DNA of 64,000 nucleotides, taken from the NCBI GenBank assembly GCA_025774245.1, contig JALGWI010000003.1, forward strand, positions 1-64,000. Reading direction: 5' to 3'. Below are positions 62,476 through 64,000 of this stretch, piece by piece. The notes under the pieces were generated by a model. The model worked only from the letters and a program-made list of their open reading frames with translations, did not search any database and had not been told where the DNA came from. Origin of the DNA: a bacterium (GTDB taxonomy: Bacteria > Joyebacterota > Joyebacteria > Joyebacterales > Joyebacteraceae). The position numbers and the translations under genes were made by a program. Every line of letters begins with the position of its first letter. Position 1 is the stretch's first letter.

Positions 62476-62566
62476 CGATGAAAGATCCGTGTCGCACTGC
62501 GGTGCGATATCGGGCAGATTCGACGCGATAGTGACACGGGCGAGGAGGAGGTCTCTCCCGGGCCGT

Positions 62567-62599
62567 GAAAGCCGGAGGGGCGCCGGGCGGCGCCCCTCT
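62567..62599 (-). terminator. Terminator-like hairpin after anti-sigma gene
   Basis: Minus strand GGGGCGCC-GCCC-GGCGCCCC followed by TCCGGCTTTC. Confidence 0.5.
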
Positions 62600-62632
62600 G
62601 AGTGTGTACCTGTGCCGGCACCCCGCCCCGCC

Positions 62633-63523
62633 TCAGCGGGTGTCGTCCCCGGTTCCCGGGCTCCCGGGCTCCCGGTCGACATGCCGGGAACGCTCGGCCG
62701 TGACGATCTCCACGGTGAGCTCGACAGAGCCTCCGGGCACGTCGAGCCCGGAGAGGACGAGCGAGTTCGTGCCTCCGCCGAGCTTCCAGGGTCCGAACCT
62801 CCCCTCGCGGTCGACCGACTCCGGTCCGCGCCGCCCGTCGCACGTAACGAGCGAGACGGAGACGCCTCGCGCGGGCGACCCCTCGAGGATGACGCGGCCG
62901 ACGAGCGACGGTGCGCCCGCGGCGATCTCGATCCTGCCGTCGAAACCGAGCCCGCCCTCGTCCGCCCAGGCCAGCCTGTGGGAAGGCGCAGCTCCCCTGG
63001 CGAGCGCGGGCCTGAGCTCCTCGCCGGCTCCGAGGCCGGCTCGCACGGCGGCCGCCTGGGAGCGCGCGAAGTCCCGCGCGACCGAGAGAGCTCTCTCGGT
63101 CAGGCGGACCACGGCGGTTCTCCCCTCCGCCTCGAGCCGGGCGAGCGCCGACCGGACGACGCGCTCCGGCGCGTCCGCCTCCTCCTCCCCCGCGAGGCTC
63201 CTGAGATCCGCCACCTCCGCCAGGCACGCTCCGCACGATGCCAGGTGCTCCTCGACCGACGCGACGACTCGCTCGTCGGCGCTGCCGTCGGCGTAGGCCG
63301 CGAGGGCTTCCGCCTCCGGGCAGCCCGGCGACCGCGCGGGCGGCGCGTTCGATGCATCGCGGAGAATAGACGTCACGCGCTCGATCTCGGCCAGGCGCGC
63401 GGCGCACCGACCGCACGACGCGACGTGCTCGCGCACGGTCCGTCCGGACTCGTCGTCGAGCGCATCCGCCGCGAACGCCAGGAGCGCCGCATTCTCGGGA
63501 CACGTCCCGCTCATGTTGTTCAC
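62633..63523 (-). CDS. Anti-sigma-factor-like protein with two zinc-finger (HxxxCxxC) modules and no evident TM helix
   Basis: REHVASCGRC and EEHLASCGAC motifs; 4-bp overlap with upstream ECF sigma gene; beta-rich C-terminal region. Confidence 0.75.
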   Translation of the reverse strand: MNNMSGTCPENAALLAFAADALDDESGRTVREHVASCGRCAARLAEIERVTSILRDASNAPPARSPGCPEAEALAAYADGSADERVVASVEEHLASCGACLAEVADLRSLAGEEEADAPERVVRSALARLEAEGRTAVVRLTERALSVARDFARSQAAAVRAGLGAGEELRPALARGAAPSHRLAWADEGGLGFDGRIEIAAGAPSLVGRVILEGSPARGVSVSLVTCDGRRGPESVDREGRFGPWKLGGGTNSLVLSGLDVPGGSVELTVEIVTAERSRHVDREPGSPGTGDDTR

Positions 63524-64000
63524 CTCTCTTCCCAGTAGCGGCTGACTCCGCTCTCCTGCCGGAGCTTCGCGAGCGCCCGGAAGACGAGACCGCTCATGGC
63601 CCCGACCGACGTCCCGAGCTGCTCGGCGACCTCGCGGTACGTGAACCCCTCGAAGTAGATGAGCTTCACGACCACGGCCTCCCTCGATGAGAGCGCGCGC
63701 GCGATCGCCTGTTCGAGCGACATCCGGAGATCGCGGTTCCCGATGCGTTCGGGCGATCCGGTCCCGCCGGCCTTCGGCTCTTCCCTGTTCTCCTCGACCT
63801 CATCGCACTCCCGCCTCCGCGACCGCTTCCTGAGCGAATCGATGCAGACGTTCCTGACGATCCTGTAGATCCACGTCTCGAGCTTGCAGTCGCCCTTCCA
63901 GGTCGCGAGCGCTCGCCCGTTGCGCCGGAGGAATTTGTAGATCGCCTCCTCGAAGATCTCCTCCATCGCCGTCTCGTCCCAATCGGCGTCGAAGCGCGCG
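63520..64000 (-). CDS. ECF RNA polymerase sigma factor (5' end beyond window)
   Basis: ETWIYRIVRNVCIDSLRKRSRR; VVVKLIYFEGFTYREVAEQLGTSVGAMSGLVFRALAKLR; frame open to the window edge. Confidence 0.9.
   Translation of the reverse strand, partial: ARFDADWDETAMEEIFEEAIYKFLRRNGRALATWKGDCKLETWIYRIVRNVCIDSLRKRSRRRECDEVEENREEPKAGGTGSPERIGNRDLRMSLEQAIARALSSREAVVVKLIYFEGFTYREVAEQLGTSVGAMSGLVFRALAKLRQESGVSRYWEER

Overview
High-GC bacterial chromosome segment, gene-dense and almost entirely minus-strand. I support about 55 protein genes, 4 tRNAs, an SRP RNA and an FMN riboswitch. Main blocks, in window order: (i) a glycan/glycolipid assembly cluster (GT9, GT2, GT4, epimerase, flippase-like protein, methyltransferase, DUF362, radical SAM, AP-superfamily phosphodiesterases) that lies directly downstream of ribDE-ribBA-ribH-nusB, with an FMN riboswitch and sigma70-type promoter at the head; (ii) selA / pseudo-ParA-SPOR protein / smc / ftsY; (iii) the only convincing plus-strand gene, a secreted two-module protein behind a near-perfect sigma54 (-24/-12) promoter with upstream palindromes; (iv) NhaD/ArsB-type transporter, PPIase, rplI-rpsR-rpsF, ychF, hppA; (v) pth-ctc-prs-tRNAGln-spoVG-ispE synteny; (vi) udk, gmhA, rmlD/rmlA-like, GGGP-synthase, alaS, recX, recA, thpR, cinA, pgpA, pgsA; (vii) four-subunit 2-oxoacid:ferredoxin oxidoreductase; (viii) recR-ebfC-dnaX-SRP RNA-tRNAs-tadA; (ix) a histidine kinase / RR-GGDEF pair behind a second sigma54-type promoter; (x) ECF sigma/anti-sigma at the right edge. 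Most promising for follow-up: the possible 18-kb FMN-riboswitch-headed transcription unit, the sigma54/palindrome-controlled secreted protein, and the degenerate ParA-like SPOR protein between selA and smc. The left edge carries a rearranged repeat that looks like an assembly or strain-variant artefact. All calls were made by reading the sequence and ORF translations; no searches were run. No CRISPR array, transposase, prophage or defence island was recognised.
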